Assembly: GCA_963204785.1 (NCBI GenBank)
Contig: CAUJHG010000017.1
Span: forward strand, 23,867-87,866
Reading direction: 5' to 3'
Length of the DNA: 64,000 nucleotides
Source of the DNA: Pseudomonadota bacterium
GTDB taxonomy: Bacteria > Pseudomonadota > Gammaproteobacteria > Burkholderiales > Burkholderiaceae_E
Under the pieces are notes generated by a model, which saw only the letters and a list, made by a program, of their open reading frames with translations, ran no database searches and had not been told where the DNA came from. A program made the translations under genes and the position numbers. Positions 17,355-25,333 of this stretch are shown here, piece by piece. Every line of letters starts with the position of its first letter. Within the stretch, counting starts at the first letter, position 1.

Positions 17355-18780
17355 TGGCGACCCGGCCGGCGATCGTGGCGCGCGCCATCAGTGCCTGCAG
17401 TTCCTGCGGCTGGAGATCCGGGCCGCTGTCGCCCGCTGCCAGCGCACGGTCGACCAGCCATTGCGCGTCGGGCGCGCTCCAGTCCTCCGGAACGCGCTGC
17501 CCGTTCGCCAACCCGACGATTCGCAGACGATGCCGCAGCGCGCAGTCCAGCACCCCGCCCAGCCGCGCCGCCTCGTCGATCTTGGTCAGGACCACTCCCG
17601 CTGCCGCCTGGGCCCGGTAGGCGCAGACCACGTCGTCGAGCGTGTCGACCTGCGCGGTCGCATTGAGCACCACCAGCCTGCGGACCTGCGGCGCCTCGAG
17701 CGCCCGCAACAGCATCTCGACGCGCTGGTCGCGCTGCCCGAGCCCCGCGGTGTCGATCAGGACCAGCTTGCGACTGCCGAAGAGCTGGAGCAGATCGGCA
17801 AGCGTCGCGGTGTCGTGCGCGACGTGCACCGGGACACCGAGCATCCGCCCGTAGCTGCGCAACTGGTCGCTGCCGCCGATCCGGTAGGCATCCAGCGTGA
17901 CCAGACCGACCGAGCCCACGCCATGCGCGAGAGCGAAGCGCGCCGCGAGTTTCGCGGTGGTGGTGGTCTTGCCCACGCCGGTGGGACCGACCAGGGCGAA
18001 GACGCCTCCGGTCTGCAGCGGAGACCCCGCCGGGTCGCAGGCCAGGTTGTGCGCGAGCGCCCGTCGCAGCCAGCCCGCGGCCTGCGCGTCGGTCCAGGTC
18101 CGGGGCACGCGCGACAGCACGATCCGCGCCAGCGGCGCCGAGAAGCCCGCTGCAAGCAGGATGGCGAGCAGGCGCGCCTGCGCCCCGCCCCGGCGCGCCT
18201 GGTCGAGCCAGGCCAGTGCGCCGATCTGCTCCGAAATGAATCCGCGCAGCGAACGCAGCTCCTCGAGCACCTGCGCAGACTCGGGAGCAGCTACCGGCCT
18301 GGGCGTCGGCACGGGTGCGCGCGCCTCCAGGGGCGCAATGACGGCGCTCCTTGGTCCGGCCGCTCCCGAGGCAGCCTCGTGCGGCGCAAGGGCCTCGGAG
18401 GCGCGAGCGGCGATCGGCTCCATGGGAGCCGTCCCGCTCGCGCCATCCGCTGCCGCCAGCGTCGATTTCCGCGCCAGGCGCTCCCGCACGTACTGCTGGA
18501 AGGACAGGGTGCTCATCTCGCCCGCGGCCGCGCCGGAGTCCGCCTGCGCCGTCGCCGTCGGACGCGGTGCCGCCGCGGGCGGATGCGCATCGGCGCGCGA
18601 CGTCGCTTGCGCGCCGGTGGCTGCGCCCGACGCAGGCAGGGCATCGGCGGGCATCGCCAGCAGCTCGACCCCGCCGTCCACCGCCTGGTTGCGCAGCACG
18701 ACCGCCTGCGAACCCAGTTCCCGGCGCAGCGCAGCCAGCGCCTCCCTGTTGGTGCGACCGAAGTAGCGCCTGATGTTCAC
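17347..18780 (-). CDS. flhF: Flagellar biosynthesis GTPase FlhF
   Basis: SRP-family GTPase that helps place and count flagella. The protein has 477 residues. The N-terminal B domain (MNIRRYFGRTNREALAALR) is followed by a low-complexity Ala/Pro linker to about residue 150, an N domain, and the G domain with P-loop GPTGVGKTTTTAKL (Lys at 271). The sequences GLVTLDAYRIGGSDQLRSYG and LIDTAGLGQRD are the SRP-type G2 and G3 motifs, and VLTKIDEAARLGG contains G4. All catalytic motifs look intact, in contrast to its partner FlhG. It overlaps flhA by 4 nt and the flhG-like gene by 8 nt, so all are translationally coupled. Confidence 0.95.
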   Translation of the reverse strand: MNIRRYFGRTNREALAALRRELGSQAVVLRNQAVDGGVELLAMPADALPASGAATGAQATSRADAHPPAAAPRPTATAQADSGAAAGEMSTLSFQQYVRERLARKSTLAAADGASGTAPMEPIAARASEALAPHEAASGAAGPRSAVIAPLEARAPVPTPRPVAAPESAQVLEELRSLRGFISEQIGALAWLDQARRGGAQARLLAILLAAGFSAPLARIVLSRVPRTWTDAQAAGWLRRALAHNLACDPAGSPLQTGGVFALVGPTGVGKTTTTAKLAARFALAHGVGSVGLVTLDAYRIGGSDQLRSYGRMLGVPVHVAHDTATLADLLQLFGSRKLVLIDTAGLGQRDQRVEMLLRALEAPQVRRLVVLNATAQVDTLDDVVCAYRAQAAAGVVLTKIDEAARLGGVLDCALRHRLRIVGLANGQRVPEDWSAPDAQWLVDRALAAGDSGPDLQPQELQALMARATIAGRVASV

Positions 18781-20888
18781 GTCGTCTCTCCGATGATCCG
18801 GCCGATGCGGATCGCATTGGATTCGGGGATCTCCGAGTGCCCGAGCACCCGCAGGCGTGGCGCCGCCTTGCGCAGCAGGCGCGCCAGCGGCACGCGGATG
18901 CGGTCAGGCACCAGCAGACACGCCGGCACGCCGGCTTCCTCCTGCGCGGTCGCGGCCTGCGCCGAGGCCGAGATCACGAAGTCGGCCACACCGGGCTCGA
19001 GCGCAGCGCTCGCCCCCGGCGCCAGCCCCTGCACGAGCAGGGCCTCGAGGCGGGGCTCGAAGGCGACCACGCTCAGCTCGCTGACCGGACCGAACACCTG
19101 CTGCACGATCGCCGGCGCCAGCGCGATGCGGACCTCGCGCGTGAGTTCGGCTGGGTCCTGGGTCCGCACGCCGTGCTCGGCCAGCGTCTCGAGGATGCCT
19201 CGCAGGTCGCGCACGTGAACCGACTCCTCGAGCAGGTTCTGCAGCACCTTCTGGAACACCGACACCGAGAGCATCTTCGGCACCACGTCCTCGCCGAGCT
19301 TCGGCACGTGACGGCCCAGGTGCTCGAGCAGGTGCAGGACCTCGGAGCGGCCCAGCAGGCGCGCAGCGTTCGTCTGCATCAGGTGGTGGACGTGGGTCGC
19401 GATCACGGTCGCCGCGTCGACCACGGTATAGCCCGCCGCCTGTGCGGCCTCGCGCTGCGCATCGTCGATCCACCAGGCAGGCAGCCCGAAGGCCGGATCG
19501 GCTGTGCGGGTGCCTGCCAGCGGGGTGGTGGCATGCCCCGGGTCGATCGCCATCCACATTCCCGGGAAGCAGTCGCCTTCACCGACCACGACACCGCGGA
19601 TCGTGACCCGATAGGCGCTCGGACGCAGTTCGAGGTTGTCGCGAATGTGCACTGCCGGCGGCAGGAAGCCGACTTCCGCAGCGAACTTGCGCCGCGCGCC
19701 CTTGATCCGGGCGAGAAGGTCGGCGCCGTCCTTGCGGTCGACCAGGGTGATCAGCCGATAGCCGAGCTCGAGCCCGAGCGCATCGACCGGCGTCACGTCG
19801 TCCCACGAGGCGTCCGTGTCCGCCTGCCCTGCCGGCGCCTGCGCCGGCGCAGGCAGCTTCGCGAGCCGCTGCCGCTCGGACACCTTCCAGGCCAGGTAGC
19901 CGCAGCCGAGCGCCAGCGCGAAGAACACCAGATGCGGCATCCCGGGCACCAGTCCGAAGATGCCGAGCACCGCGGCCGACAGCGCGAGCGCGCGCGGGGT
20001 CGAGAAGAGCTGGCTCGCGAGCTGCCCGCCGACGTCCTGGTCGTTGCCCACCCGCGAGACGATCAGTCCGGCGGCCACCGAGATCACGAGCGCAGGGATC
20101 TGCGCGACCAGCGCATCGCCGATCGCCAGCAGCACGTAGTTGCCCGCAGCCCGGGACAGCGTCAGGTCGTGCTGCAGCACGCCGATCGCCAGCCCGCCGA
20201 CGATGTTGATCACCAGGATCATGATTCCCGCGATCGCATCGCCCCGGACGAACTTCGACGCGCCGTCCATCGAGCCGTAGAAGTCGGCTTCCTGGCCCAC
20301 TTCGAGCCGCCGGCGTCGTGCCTCCGCCTGGTCGATCAGCCCGGAGTTCAGGTCCGCATCGATCGCCATCTGCTTGCCCGGCATCGCGTCCAGCGCGAAG
20401 CGCGCGGACACTTCGGCGATCCGGCCCGCGCCCTTGGTGACGACCACGAAGTTGATCACCGTCAGGATGGCGAAGACGATGATGCCGACCGCGAAGTTGC
20501 CGCCGATCAGGAAGTTGGCGAACGACTCGATCACGTGTCCGGCGACGTCGGTGCCGGTGTGGCCGTTCATCAGCACGGCCCGGGTCGAGGCGACGTTCAG
20601 CGACAGCCGCAGCAGGGTGGTGACCAGCAGCACCGACGGGAACACCGCGAACTCCAGCGGGCGCACCGTGTAGGTCGACACGAGCAGCACCACCACCGCA
20701 AGCCCGATGTTGAAGGTGAACAGCAGGTCGAGCAGCAGCGGCGGCAGCGGCAGCACCATCATCGCCAGCATCAGGACGATGACGATCGGCACCGAGAGCG
20801 CCTGCAGCGGGGGCATCCGGCTGACCAGCCCGCCTGCCCGTCCGGTCAGCGCGGCCAGTCCGGCCAGCGGGGATTCGCCCGCCCTCAT
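18777..20888 (-). CDS. flhA: Flagellar type III export protein FlhA
   Basis: Large inner-membrane component of the export gate. The protein has 703 residues. About eight membrane segments lie in the first ~330 residues, starting at SVPIVIVLMLAMMVLPLPPL. The FHIPEP-type signature region is present, with LRLSLNVASTRAVL and the cytosolic loop EVSARFALDAMPGKQMAIDA. A large soluble C-terminal domain from about residue 360 binds substrate-chaperone complexes. Its ATG overlaps the flhB stop (ATGA), and its stop overlaps the flhF start. Confidence 0.97.
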   Translation of the reverse strand: MRAGESPLAGLAALTGRAGGLVSRMPPLQALSVPIVIVLMLAMMVLPLPPLLLDLLFTFNIGLAVVVLLVSTYTVRPLEFAVFPSVLLVTTLLRLSLNVASTRAVLMNGHTGTDVAGHVIESFANFLIGGNFAVGIIVFAILTVINFVVVTKGAGRIAEVSARFALDAMPGKQMAIDADLNSGLIDQAEARRRRLEVGQEADFYGSMDGASKFVRGDAIAGIMILVINIVGGLAIGVLQHDLTLSRAAGNYVLLAIGDALVAQIPALVISVAAGLIVSRVGNDQDVGGQLASQLFSTPRALALSAAVLGIFGLVPGMPHLVFFALALGCGYLAWKVSERQRLAKLPAPAQAPAGQADTDASWDDVTPVDALGLELGYRLITLVDRKDGADLLARIKGARRKFAAEVGFLPPAVHIRDNLELRPSAYRVTIRGVVVGEGDCFPGMWMAIDPGHATTPLAGTRTADPAFGLPAWWIDDAQREAAQAAGYTVVDAATVIATHVHHLMQTNAARLLGRSEVLHLLEHLGRHVPKLGEDVVPKMLSVSVFQKVLQNLLEESVHVRDLRGILETLAEHGVRTQDPAELTREVRIALAPAIVQQVFGPVSELSVVAFEPRLEALLVQGLAPGASAALEPGVADFVISASAQAATAQEEAGVPACLLVPDRIRVPLARLLRKAAPRLRVLGHSEIPESNAIRIGRIIGETT

Positions 20889-22033
20889 CGCAGGCCCTCG
20901 GCAGGATCGAAGCCGGGCGGCAGTTCAAGGTCCTCGGGACCGCGCGGGTGCGGATCGCGGCCCGGAACGTAGGCGCGCAGGCGGTAGACGTATGCGAGGA
21001 CCTGCGCCACCGCCCCGTAGAGCGCGGCAGGGATCTCGCGATCGAGCTCGACGTGGGCGTGCAGCGCGCGCGCCAGCGGAGGCGCCTCGACGATCGGCAC
21101 CCCGGCGTCCATCGCGAGCTCGCGGATCTTCGCTGCCAGGTGATCCGCCCCCTTGGCGACGACCCGCGGCGCGGCCATCTTCGACTGGTCGTAGCGCACC
21201 GCGACCGCGTAGTGCGAGGGGTTGGTGATCACGACGTCCGCAGCGGGAACCGCGGCGAGCATCCGCCCGCGGGCGATCTCGCGCTGGCGCGCCCGAAGCC
21301 GCCCGCGCAGCGCCGGATCGCCTTCGGCCTCGCGCATCTCCTCGCGCGCTTCGCGGTGGGTCATCCGCAGCTTGCGGCGATGGCGCCACCACTGCAGCGG
21401 CGCGTCGACCAGCGCAGAGAGCAGAAGCAGCCCTGCAAGCAGCCCCAGCCCCGCGATCGCGCCGTCGTGGATTCCGTCCAGCGCCGATGCGATCGGCATC
21501 GATGCGAAGCCGACGTACTGCGACAGCCGGTCGATGACGAACCAGAGAGCAAGCGCCACGAGCGCCAGCGCCAGCATCCCCAGCCTGGCCAGATCGACGA
21601 GAGTGTCGCGCGAGAAGACCCGCCCCAGGCCGGCGAGCGGGTCGATGCGTCCCGCCTTGGGGGCAAGCACACCGGGCGCCAGCACCGCTCCTCCGGGAAT
21701 CAGGCTGGCGGTCAGCCCGGCCAGGGCCAGCGTGCCACAGGCCGGCAGCAGCACCCACAAGGCCGCCGAGAACGACTCGCCCAGTCCCAGCGAGAGCCAG
21801 CGCGCCTCGATCGCCTGCTCGCGGGTGAGCGTGAGCCCCTGCCGCACGATCGACAGGCACTGGCTGCCCAGCCAGGAGCCGAAGCCCGCGATTCCGGCCA
21901 GCGCCGCGCCGATGACGAAGGCATGCCCGACGTCGCGCGAGCGCGCAAGCTGCCCCTCGCTGCGTGCCTTCTCCAGGCGCCGCGGCGACGGCGCTAGTTG
22001 TCTGTCCTCACGGTCGGCGTCGCTGTCGGCCAT
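20885..22033 (-). CDS. flhB: Flagellar type III export switch protein FlhB (NPSH cleavage motif)
   Basis: Inner-membrane export-gate protein whose cytosolic domain cleaves itself to switch export from hook to filament substrates. The protein has 382 residues. The family N-terminus is DREDRQLAPSPRRLEKARSE, followed by four hydrophobic segments up to about residue 210. The cleavage motif, normally NPTH, reads NPSH at residues 271-274 (Ser codon TCG), followed by YAVAVRY as usual. The C-terminal tail is longer than the enterobacterial one and Pro-rich. It is probably the first gene of flhBAF-flhG-fliA, with motB ending 84 nt upstream. Confidence 0.96.
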   Translation of the reverse strand: MADSDADREDRQLAPSPRRLEKARSEGQLARSRDVGHAFVIGAALAGIAGFGSWLGSQCLSIVRQGLTLTREQAIEARWLSLGLGESFSAALWVLLPACGTLALAGLTASLIPGGAVLAPGVLAPKAGRIDPLAGLGRVFSRDTLVDLARLGMLALALVALALWFVIDRLSQYVGFASMPIASALDGIHDGAIAGLGLLAGLLLLSALVDAPLQWWRHRRKLRMTHREAREEMREAEGDPALRGRLRARQREIARGRMLAAVPAADVVITNPSHYAVAVRYDQSKMAAPRVVAKGADHLAAKIRELAMDAGVPIVEAPPLARALHAHVELDREIPAALYGAVAQVLAYVYRLRAYVPGRDPHPRGPEDLELPPGFDPAEGLR

Positions 22034-22117
22034 CGTCCGGGCTCGAGAGAATCCCCGGTTCGATTATTCCCTCGCGCGCGAAGCCGGCAGGCGAGGAAAA
22101 GCGCGGCTGCGCCCGGT

Positions 22118-23176
22118 CTATTCGATGCGCGTCTGTGCTGCCGCCCTGCCTGCGACCGGTGCGAGCGCAGCACTTGAGGCGCTCACTGCGGCAGGCCCGG
22201 CGCCCGGCACCTTGTTCGTCACCGGTGCAGCGTCGGCGCCCGGCGCCGCCCCGGCAACCCCGAGGGCCTTCTGCAGATCGACCGGATCCTCGACCTGCAG
22301 CTCGTCGCCGCGCAGCATGCTCTGCTCGACGTCCTTGTGCAGCACCACGATGGAGATGCGCCGGTTCACCGGGTTGCGCGGGTCTGACTCGTCCAGGAGC
22401 ACCGAGTCCGAAAGCCCCATCACGCGCAGGATCTTGCCCTCGTCCATCCCGCCGGCGATCAGCTCGCGGCGCGACGCGTTGGCGCGATCGGCCGACAGCT
22501 CCCAGTTCGAGTAGCCACGATTGCCGTTGCCGTACGGAGCGCTGTCGGTGTGCCCCGCGAGCGTCACCCGGTTCTCGACGTCGTTGAGCACCTTGCCCAT
22601 CGCGCGCAGCAGTTCGCGCATGTAGTCCTTCACGATCGCGCTGCCGGTGTCGAACATCGGCCGGTTCTGATCGTCGACGATCTGGATGCGAAGCCCTTCG
22701 GCGGTCAGGTCGAGCCGGATCTGGCGTCTGAGGTCGGCGAGCTGGGCGTTCGCGGCTATCGCGCGCTCCACACGGGCCTTGAGCTCCTCGAGCCGCAGCC
22801 GCTCCTGGCGGCGCTGCTCCGCCTTGAGCGCGCTCAGATTGATCCGCTTGCGCTCGGCCTCGATATCGCCATGCTTGACCTGTCCGCTGGTGCGGGTGAG
22901 ATCCTGCCCGCCGCCCTGGATCACGTGGCTGCTGTCGCCGCTGCCCGAGGCGCCACCGTTGAGCGCAACCTGCAGCGGGGTGTTGAAGTAGTCGGCGATG
23001 CCCTGCAGGTCGCCCTTGGCAGTCGAGCCCAGCAGCCACATCAGCAGGAAGAAGGCCATCATCGCGGTCACGAAGTCCGCATACGCGATCTTCCACGCGC
23101 CTCCGTGGTGCGCATGGCCGTTCTTCTTCACGCGGCGCACCACGATCACCGGCGGCTTGCCCCTGCCTGCGCTCAT
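22118..23176 (-). CDS. motB: Flagellar motor stator protein MotB
   Basis: With MotA forms the proton-driven stator and anchors it to peptidoglycan. The protein has 352 residues. The cytosolic basic N-terminus VRRVKKNGHAHHGG precedes the single membrane helix with the proton-carrying Asp in AYADFVTAMMAFFLLMWLL. The plug/linker follows (GDLQGIADYFNTPL), then the OmpA-like peptidoglycan-binding domain at about 190-300 (TLAGHTDSAPYGNGNRGYSN). The C-terminal ~50 residues are low-complexity Ala/Pro and probably disordered. It lies 28 nt downstream of motA. It appears a standard proton-type stator. Confidence 0.96.
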   Translation of the reverse strand: MSAGRGKPPVIVVRRVKKNGHAHHGGAWKIAYADFVTAMMAFFLLMWLLGSTAKGDLQGIADYFNTPLQVALNGGASGSGDSSHVIQGGGQDLTRTSGQVKHGDIEAERKRINLSALKAEQRRQERLRLEELKARVERAIAANAQLADLRRQIRLDLTAEGLRIQIVDDQNRPMFDTGSAIVKDYMRELLRAMGKVLNDVENRVTLAGHTDSAPYGNGNRGYSNWELSADRANASRRELIAGGMDEGKILRVMGLSDSVLLDESDPRNPVNRRISIVVLHKDVEQSMLRGDELQVEDPVDLQKALGVAGAAPGADAAPVTNKVPGAGPAAVSASSAALAPVAGRAAAQTRIE

Positions 23177-23204
23177 CCGAAGCTCCTGTCCCGCCGGCCC
23201 GCGC

Positions 23205-24062
23205 TCAGGCCCGCTTCTGGCGCACGTGCTGCTCCAGTTCCGCGAAGCTGGGCCGCTCGGTCGAGTACAGGACCTTGCGGCCGAACTCCACCGCGATCGC
23301 CGGCGGGTAGCCCTGCATGCTGGCCAGAAGTGCGGTCTTGACGCACTGTAGTTCCTTGGTCGCCTCGTCGGCCTTCTCTCCCATCAGCGTGGCGACCGGG
23401 CCGACGAAGCCGTATGCCAGCAGGATGCCCAGGAAGGTGCCGACCAGCGCGTGCGCGATCATCATCCCGAGCTCGGAGGGCGGCTTGCCCACCGAGCCCA
23501 TCGTGTGCACGACGCCCATGACCGCCGCGACGATCCCGAAGGCCGGAAGGCCGTCGGCCATCTTCTGGATCGCCGACGAGGGCACCAGCGCCTCGTGGTG
23601 GTGGGTGTCGATCTCGCTGTCCATCAGGCCTTCGATCTCGTGGGCGTTCAGGTTGCCCGAGACCATCATCCGCAGGTAGTCGGTGATGAACTCGACCAGG
23701 TGATGATCCTTCGACACCGTCGGGTAGCGCCCGAAGATCGGGCTCTCGGCGGGCGACTCGACATCGCGCTCGATCGCCATCAGCCCTTCCTTGCGGGCCT
23801 TCGAGAGGATGTCGTAGAGGAGCGCCATCAGCTCCATGTAGCGCGCCTTCGTGAACTTGGAGGAGGCGAGGATGCCCGGCAGCGCCGATGCGGTCGCCTT
23901 GAGCGTCTTCTGGCTGTTGGAGACCACGAAGGCGCCGAGCGCACCGCCGCCGATCATGAGCAGCTCCAGCGGCTGCATCAGCGAGTGGAGGTGGCCGCCG
24001 GCGAGCATGTAGCCGCCGAGCACCGAGCCGATGACAACCAGGTAACCGAGGATGACGAACAT
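23205..24062 (-). CDS. motA: Flagellar motor stator protein MotA
   Basis: Proton channel and torque-generating subunit of the stator. The 285-residue protein has four membrane helices, the first at FVILGYLVVIGSVLGGYML and the last two around GLPAFGIVAAVMGVVHTMG and HALVGTFLGILLAYGFVGPV. The cytosolic loop between helices 2 and 3 holds the torque residues (e.g. SKARKEGLMAIERDVESP). ATG 24062 gives MFVILGYL, matching MotA; a GTG/ATG further up would add an unrelated leader. A sigma28 promoter ends 45 nt upstream, so motAB look like late genes here. Confidence 0.95.
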   Translation of the reverse strand: MFVILGYLVVIGSVLGGYMLAGGHLHSLMQPLELLMIGGGALGAFVVSNSQKTLKATASALPGILASSKFTKARYMELMALLYDILSKARKEGLMAIERDVESPAESPIFGRYPTVSKDHHLVEFITDYLRMMVSGNLNAHEIEGLMDSEIDTHHHEALVPSSAIQKMADGLPAFGIVAAVMGVVHTMGSVGKPPSELGMMIAHALVGTFLGILLAYGFVGPVATLMGEKADEATKELQCVKTALLASMQGYPPAIAVEFGRKVLYSTERPSFAELEQHVRQKRA

Positions 24063-24106
24063 CGAGGGGCTTTCGCTGCCGGAGGCGCAAGGTCGCGACC
24101 CCATTC

Positions 24107-24133
24107 ATTACGGCAGCCCCGGCGCTTCCTTGA
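24107..24133 (-). promoter_or_regulatory. Sigma28 (FliA) promoter of motA
   Basis: Read on the minus strand: TCAAGGAA (24133-24126), an 11-nt spacer, then GCCGTAAT (24114-24107). The spacing is exactly that of sigma28. The -35 has C for A at its second position, the same variant seen before fliS, and the -10 has TAAT for ATAA. It ends 45 nt before the motA ATG. Confidence 0.65.
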
Positions 24134-24202
24134 GCGCTCCGGACGCCGCTCGTCGCCCGCACGTGCGCGTCCGCCCGGCGGCGGCGCGCGATGCATCGGA
24201 AC

Positions 24203-24733
24203 TCAGTGGATCGCGCCCTGGCGCCGCCCCTTGCCTGCGCGTGCCGGGGGCTCGCACAGTCCGCAGACGTACCGGTCGGTGAGTTCGTAGGCGTGGTTGA
24301 CGAAGCGCCCGCCGCAGCGGGTGCAGGCGGTCAGGCACAGCATCCCCGAGTCGACGAACTTCAGCATCCGCCAGGCGCGGGTGATCGACAGCAGGGGCTC
24401 GACACCGTGCGCCGAGACCTCGCTCGAGTACAGGCGCCAGGCGCGGATCAGCGCATCGATCTGATCCACCGCGCTGGCCTTCTGCAGGTATTCGAAGATG
24501 TTCAGGAACAGCGACGCGTGCACGTTGGGCTGCCAGCCCATGAACCAGTCGGTCGAGAACGGCAGCTGCCCCTTCGGCGGGGAGCGCCCCGCCACCTCCT
24601 TGTACAGCTTGAGCAGCCGCTCGTAGGGAAGGCTGGTCTCGGCCTGCAGCAGTTGCAGGCGCGCGCCCAGCCGGATCAGCTCGACCGCGCGGTCCACCTG
24701 GCGGCTGTCTCCGAGGACGCTGCGTGCACGCAC
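24203..24733 (-). CDS. flhC: Flagellar master transcriptional activator subunit FlhC
   Basis: With FlhD forms the FlhD4C2 activator of class 2 flagellar operons. The protein has 176 residues. The four zinc ligands are Cys137, Cys140, Cys157 and Cys160 (CTRC and CGLC), at the same numbers as in E. coli FlhC. Family blocks PPKGQLPFSTDWFMGW and NVHASLFLNIFEYL are intact. The tail after residue 160 is short, basic and unremarkable. It starts 1 nt after the flhD stop, so the two are almost certainly translated together. Confidence 0.97.
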   Translation of the reverse strand: MRARSVLGDSRQVDRAVELIRLGARLQLLQAETSLPYERLLKLYKEVAGRSPPKGQLPFSTDWFMGWQPNVHASLFLNIFEYLQKASAVDQIDALIRAWRLYSSEVSAHGVEPLLSITRAWRMLKFVDSGMLCLTACTRCGGRFVNHAYELTDRYVCGLCEPPARAGKGRRQGAIH

Positions 24734-24734
24734 T

Positions 24735-25070
24735 TCAGACCGCCTCCGCGCGCCGTGCCGCCATCAGGATGCTTGCGTGCAGCCTCGAGGCGTTGCCCGT
24801 CTCGCCGCAGGAACGCTGCGCGCCGTGATCCGCGAGCAGCGACCAGACCATCTCCTCGTCGAAGCGAAAGCGGCACATGAGCACGTTGCCCGAGGCCACC
24901 CGGATCATCTGGGTCGGCGAGAGCGTCTCGACCAGGCTCGCGACCTCCTCGGAGATGCCCAGGCGGTAGAGCGCCTGCACCCGGTCTGCGCGCAGCAGCC
25001 GCTGCGCGAGGATCAGGTACGAGAGGTTGGCCTCGCGAATTTCCGCCAGCAGTCGTTCGTCTTGGTTCAT
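24735..25070 (-). CDS. flhD: Flagellar master transcriptional activator subunit FlhD
   Basis: Partner of FlhC in the class 1 master regulator; FlhD contacts RNA polymerase and helps site selection. The 111-residue protein has the family blocks EIREANLSYLILAQRLLRAD and ALYRLGISEEVASLVETLSP, and a conserved Cys in VLMCRFRF. ATG 25070 (MNQDERLLAEI) is preferred to an upstream ATG at 25103 because GGAGAAG lies 4 nt before it and it gives the normal N-terminus. It is divergent from fliC across 263 nt that contain a striking inverted/direct repeat (25177-25206) likely to control this gene. Confidence 0.96.
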   Translation of the reverse strand: MNQDERLLAEIREANLSYLILAQRLLRADRVQALYRLGISEEVASLVETLSPTQMIRVASGNVLMCRFRFDEEMVWSLLADHGAQRSCGETGNASRLHASILMAARRAEAV

Positions 25071-25176
25071 CGGCTTCTCCGGGCCTGCATCTCGCGCCCC
25101 CATCGTCGGGGAGGCCCCAGTGTCGGCAATGGCACCGACAGCTTGAATCCGAAGAACACCAGATCACGCCGCGTCG

Positions 25177-25206
25177 ATCTTCCTACGCCGATAGGAAGAT
25201 TTCCTA
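25177..25206. promoter_or_regulatory. Repeated TTCCTA heptads between flhD and fliC: probable operator
   Basis: A perfect 9-bp inverted repeat, ATCTTCCTA (25177-25185), 6-nt spacer, TAGGAAGAT (25192-25200), is followed directly by a third copy TTTCCTA (25200-25206). TTCCTACG therefore also occurs as a direct repeat 21 bp apart, about two helical turns. The array lies 106 nt upstream of the flhD ATG and 36 nt upstream of the fliC -35 box. The arrangement resembles heptad operators of NarL/FixJ-type regulators; the Bordetella BvgA heptad is TTTCCTA. The repeat is seen; its function is inferred. Confidence 0.6.
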
Positions 25207-25242
25207 CGGACACCGACGGCATCGACCGCTCGTCGGCCCGGC

Positions 25243-25269
25243 TAAAGCGCGGCAGACGCTCTCCGATAA
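25243..25269 (+). promoter_or_regulatory. Sigma28 (FliA) promoter of fliC
   Basis: TAAAGCGC (25243-25250), an 11-nt spacer, then TCCGATAA (25262-25269). It differs from consensus GCCGATAA only at the first base of the -10. It lies 64 nt before the fliC ATG. Confidence 0.82.
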
Positions 25270-25333
25270 CCAGTGCAACGGGATTTCCCGCCAACCCTTG
25301 CCGGTCCCCACCAAACGCCCACAGGAGTCAGCC

